Of a stretch of DNA of 64,000 bases, positions 61,620 to 64,000 are shown piece by piece; the first letter of the stretch is position 1; each line of letters starts with the position of its first letter. Where the stretch lies: assembly GCF_007827975.1 (NCBI RefSeq), contig NZ_VITT01000012.1; one strand, 5' to 3'. Made by a program: the position numbers and the translations under genes. A model generated the notes under the pieces. It saw only the letters and a program-made list of their open reading frames with translations. It did not search any database and was not told the origin of the DNA. The DNA comes from Nitrospirillum viridazoti. Lineage in GTDB: Bacteria; Pseudomonadota; Alphaproteobacteria; Azospirillales; Azospirillaceae.

Positions 61620-63230
61620 TCAGCGGTCCAGCGGCAGGGCCTGGTCGAGAACGTCGGAGCGTGACAGACGGGTGGCATGGCCCGGGAAATCCACCCACGG
61701 GCCGATCAGGTCGCCCGTCATGAAGGTGCAGCCCGCTTCTTCCGCCACCTGTTCCATCTCCGGCGTGTCGATGCCGTCGACCAGGATGTGCAGCCCGCGA
61801 CGGCGGGCCTCCGCCCCCGCGAGATAGAGATCCTGGACCAGCCGGCCGCGCGGGACGAAGCCGCCGAGGGAGACGTTCACCCCCTTCACGCCCGCGGCGG
61901 CGAAGGTGGCCTGGGCCTGAAGTGACAAGTCCGCGCAAACCGTCACGCCCCGGCCGAGGGGCCGCAGGGCGCTGACCAGTTCGGTCAGCCGGCCCACCGG
62001 CACGCCGTCCGGCACTCCCATCAGCTGATAGGTAATGAAGGGCCGCAGATGGGCCGGGATATGGCTGGCCAGATCCAGATAGGCGCGGCGGCGGCCGGTT
62101 CCCGCCAGCGTCTCAAAATGCACCGGCAGGGCCAGGTAATAGCGGAAGCGGTTATCGTACAGCTCCAGATACGCGTCCACCGCCTGCCGCAGGGTCTCGC
62201 GATCCAGATCCAGGATTTCCTGCAATCCGTTGGCGGTGCCGGCGGGGGCGACACCGCCGGCCGGTGGCGTCAGCGTGTCATAGCCATAAACATGATGGCG
62301 CCCGCCCACCCGCTGGCGGCGGGGACTGGCAATGTAGAGGCTGAGCGCCTGGCCCCGCACGTCCCACACGGGGCGGTATACCACCTCAAGCGGGCCCAAC
62401 ACCGGGCGCAAATGGGCCCAGGGGTCATCATCGCCGCCCTTGGTGGTGGCCGCGGCCACGGCCCGTCCCTGCCCAACTTCGGCCAGCGCGGCCGCGGCCT
62501 GCGCCTGCGACAGGGGGGCCTGCGAAACCGGGGCCTGCGACAGCGGAGACTGCGAAGGGGGAGACTGCGAAAGGAGGGCTTGCGACGAAGGCTGAGGCGC
62601 CGGGGACCGGCGCGAGGACGGCGGCTGTTCCGGTGTTTCGGCCGTACCGCCGGCCGCCGCCAACGGCGCCGTGGGTTGGATCTGGGCCACCATCCTGGTC
62701 AGGAGGTCAGCCAGCCGCTCGGGTTTCAGTACGAGGTCGCCCGATGCCTCGCGCGCGGCCGTGCGTACGACGATGCTGGCGAGGTCAGGCTCGCCCAACA
62801 GCAGGCGCTGCAGCTCTTGCATCACCTTGGCGCACACAAGGCCGGCCTGGACGGGGTTCAGCCGGGCGAAGACGACCACGTAGGTCTCGGTGCCGTAGCC
62901 GTAAAAGACGTCATCCGCCGTCAGGTTCTGACGCAACAGCTTCTCGATCATGCCGTGCACCCGGGCCTGTACCCCGTTCCAGCGCGGCCCCAGCTTTTCC
63001 TTCAGGCTTTCCAGGCCGACGAACTGGACACAGCCGGCGGCGGCGGCCTTGCGCGGCCCCAGCACGGCCTTGAGACGCTGGCGAAAGACAACCTCTTCCG
63101 GGCCCAAGTCGCCAGCGTCCAGATCAAGGGCGGCGTCGGGATTGGGAACCATCATGCCACGCCCAGCGCCGGCGCCCGGCGCCGGCTCTTCCGAAAACCA
63201 GGCGATGATGCGGCTCAACAACCCCGGCAT
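61620..63230 (-). CDS. Degenerate GGDEF-EAL protein
   Basis: A 536-residue protein. The N-terminal half (about residues 60-180) has the GGDEF layout with GYGTETYVVVFARL in place of GGDEF, so it cannot be an active cyclase. A linker of six SQAPL-type repeats (about 215-245) and a C-terminal EAL-like domain follow: the start PLEVVYRPVWDVRGQALSLY lacks the catalytic ExLxR glutamate, while the end HILVDGIDTPEMEQVAEEAG and CTFMTGDLIGPWVDFP keeps the family shape. It is probably a c-di-GMP receptor or scaffold. ATG 63230 follows GGAGG by eight bases. Convergent with the kinase gene. Confidence 0.8.
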   Translation of the reverse strand: MPGLLSRIIAWFSEEPAPGAGAGRGMMVPNPDAALDLDAGDLGPEEVVFRQRLKAVLGPRKAAAAGCVQFVGLESLKEKLGPRWNGVQARVHGMIEKLLRQNLTADDVFYGYGTETYVVVFARLNPVQAGLVCAKVMQELQRLLLGEPDLASIVVRTAAREASGDLVLKPERLADLLTRMVAQIQPTAPLAAAGGTAETPEQPPSSRRSPAPQPSSQALLSQSPPSQSPLSQAPVSQAPLSQAQAAAALAEVGQGRAVAAATTKGGDDDPWAHLRPVLGPLEVVYRPVWDVRGQALSLYIASPRRQRVGGRHHVYGYDTLTPPAGGVAPAGTANGLQEILDLDRETLRQAVDAYLELYDNRFRYYLALPVHFETLAGTGRRRAYLDLASHIPAHLRPFITYQLMGVPDGVPVGRLTELVSALRPLGRGVTVCADLSLQAQATFAAAGVKGVNVSLGGFVPRGRLVQDLYLAGAEARRRGLHILVDGIDTPEMEQVAEEAGCTFMTGDLIGPWVDFPGHATRLSRSDVLDQALPLDR

Positions 63231-63418
63231 GGCAACTGCCTCCATGCTGTCCCGATGCAGCTTCCCCAGCTTAGAAGGCCCGTGGTTAAAAAAAGGCTAA
63301 GGCCGCCCGATGGACGTACGCATAATGGTGAGAACGCCCGGAACTGCAATCCAGGGTCGATCCGTGGCTGCAGTTGTAACTTACGGGCGGCCATGCGGGT
63401 TTGCACGGCCCGAAGAAA

Positions 63419-63445
63419 AAGGCCGATCCCGACGGGACCGGCCTT
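63419..63445 (-). terminator. Rho-independent terminator of the fumarase gene
   Basis: Read on the minus strand, AAGGCCGGTCCC and GGGATCGGCCTT pair over 12 positions, one G-U, around GTC, followed by TTTCTTC. It lies about 40 bp after the fumarase stop. The rest of 63231-63486 shows nothing of note. Confidence 0.75.
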
Positions 63446-63486
63446 CCTCAAATCGCGCATAGGCCTCGGGCCGAACGCCTTCCGGA

Positions 63487-64000
63487 TCAGGTAAATTCCT
63501 GGAAGAAGTCGTTGCCCTTGTCATCGATGACGACGAAGGCGGGGAAGTCCTCGACCTCGATGCGCCAGATAGCCTCCATGCCCAGATCCTCGAAGGCGAT
63601 GCATTCCACCTTCTTGATGCAGTCCTGGGCCAGACGGGCGGCGGCGCCGCCGATGCTGCCCAGGTAGAAGCCGCCGTGCTTCTTGCACGCCTCACGCACC
63701 GCCGGGCTGCGGTTGCCCTTGGCCAGCATGACGAAGGAGCCGCCTGCCGCCTGGAACTGGTCGACGAAGCTGTCCATGCGGCCGGCCGTGGTGGGCCCGA
63801 AGGAACCGGAGGCGTAGCCCGTCGGCGTCTTGGCCGGGCCGGCGTAATAGATGGGGTGGTTCTTGAAGTAATCCGGCAGCGGCTGCCCCGCCTCCAGCCC
63901 GGCGCGCAGGCGGGCGTGGGCGCTGTCCCGGGCCACGATCAGCGGGCCGGTCAGCGAGACGCGGGTGCGGATGGGATAACGCGACAGCGTCTCGCGGATT
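63487..64000 (-). CDS. Class I fumarate hydratase, C-terminal part
   Basis: The C-terminal 171 residues of an iron-sulfur fumarase (FumA/FumB type) that interconverts fumarate and malate in the citric acid cycle. The segment holds TLSRYPIRTRVSLTGPLIVA, HPIYYAGPAKTPTGYASGSF, GPTTAGRMDSFVDQF and ending FFQEFT, all typical of the beta domain. The frame is open at the window edge, so the start and the [4Fe-4S] cysteines lie beyond 64000. A terminator follows the stop. Confidence 0.93.
   Translation of the reverse strand, partial: IRETLSRYPIRTRVSLTGPLIVARDSAHARLRAGLEAGQPLPDYFKNHPIYYAGPAKTPTGYASGSFGPTTAGRMDSFVDQFQAAGGSFVMLAKGNRSPAVREACKKHGGFYLGSIGGAAARLAQDCIKKVECIAFEDLGMEAIWRIEVEDFPAFVVIDDKGNDFFQEFT

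Noticed and set aside
62503..62592. Possible CRISPR-like repeat array
   Set aside because: Uniform 15-bp units in frame without spacers; they encode SQAPL linker repeats.

Overview
The window is a GC-rich, gene-dense stretch of a Gram-negative chromosome. TonB-dependent receptors, OhrR/Ohr, MHYT sensor kinases and a split pca regulon point to an alphaproteobacterium. Something near Azospirillaceae (Nitrospirillum/Niveispirillum-like) is my guess from gene content, not a measured placement. I saw no rRNA, tRNA, CRISPR array, transposase or phage gene. Codon use strongly favours G/C at third positions, which creates many long antisense shadow frames.

Layout. (1) 0-3.2 kb: the N-terminal part of a TonB-dependent receptor, divergent from a LysR regulator. 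(2) 3.2-11.3 kb: a complete malonate module, with madLM transporter and a GntR regulator on the minus strand, divergent from mdcACDEGBH on the plus strand, most of whose genes overlap. (3) 11.3-16.3 kb: nitroreductase, MFS transporter, WrbA, a TauD/TfdA-family dioxygenase and an SDR. (4) 16.3-25.7 kb: a minus-strand catabolic block reading M20 amidohydrolase, TrzA/AtzB-like amidohydrolase, MFS transporter, TonB receptor, RutA-like flavin monooxygenase, a second TauD enzyme and a RutB-like cysteine hydrolase. (5) 26.0-31.2 kb: acetamidase/formamidase, Rieske oxygenase, DODA-type extradiol dioxygenase and a ferredoxin-fused reductase, with an AraC regulator. (6) 31.4-42.6 kb: protocatechuate metabolism (AraC regulator, pobA, pcaHG, pcaBDC, LysR) interrupted by MarR, DUF899, a Qnr-like pentapeptide protein, a GFA protein and an unknown lipoprotein. 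(7) 42.9-53.9 kb: a surface or secretion locus with two RgpF-like proteins, Sel1-repeat protein, HlyD/HlyB-type type I secretion pair, GT4 glycosyltransferase and a methyltransferase. (8) 53.9-64 kb: a new 37-codon reading frame, quinone reductase with LysR, ohrR/ohr, a Gfo/Idh/MocA oxidoreductase, a small membrane protein, a hybrid histidine kinase, a degenerate GGDEF-EAL protein and the C-terminal end of class I fumarase.

How it fits together. The window reads as a scavenger's toolkit. It imports malonate and decarboxylates it to acetate. It hydroxylates 4-hydroxybenzoate to protocatechuate and carries that to beta-ketoadipate; pcaIJ and pcaF are not here. Blocks 4 and 5 look like an uncharacterised route for a compound with amide or N-heterocyclic character: outer-membrane uptake, inner-membrane uptake, ring or amide opening by oxygenases, and several C-N hydrolases. 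Local regulators and inverted repeats accompany most blocks. A recurring oddity is short tandem duplication (14-25 bp) in intergenic DNA, twice across a stop codon.
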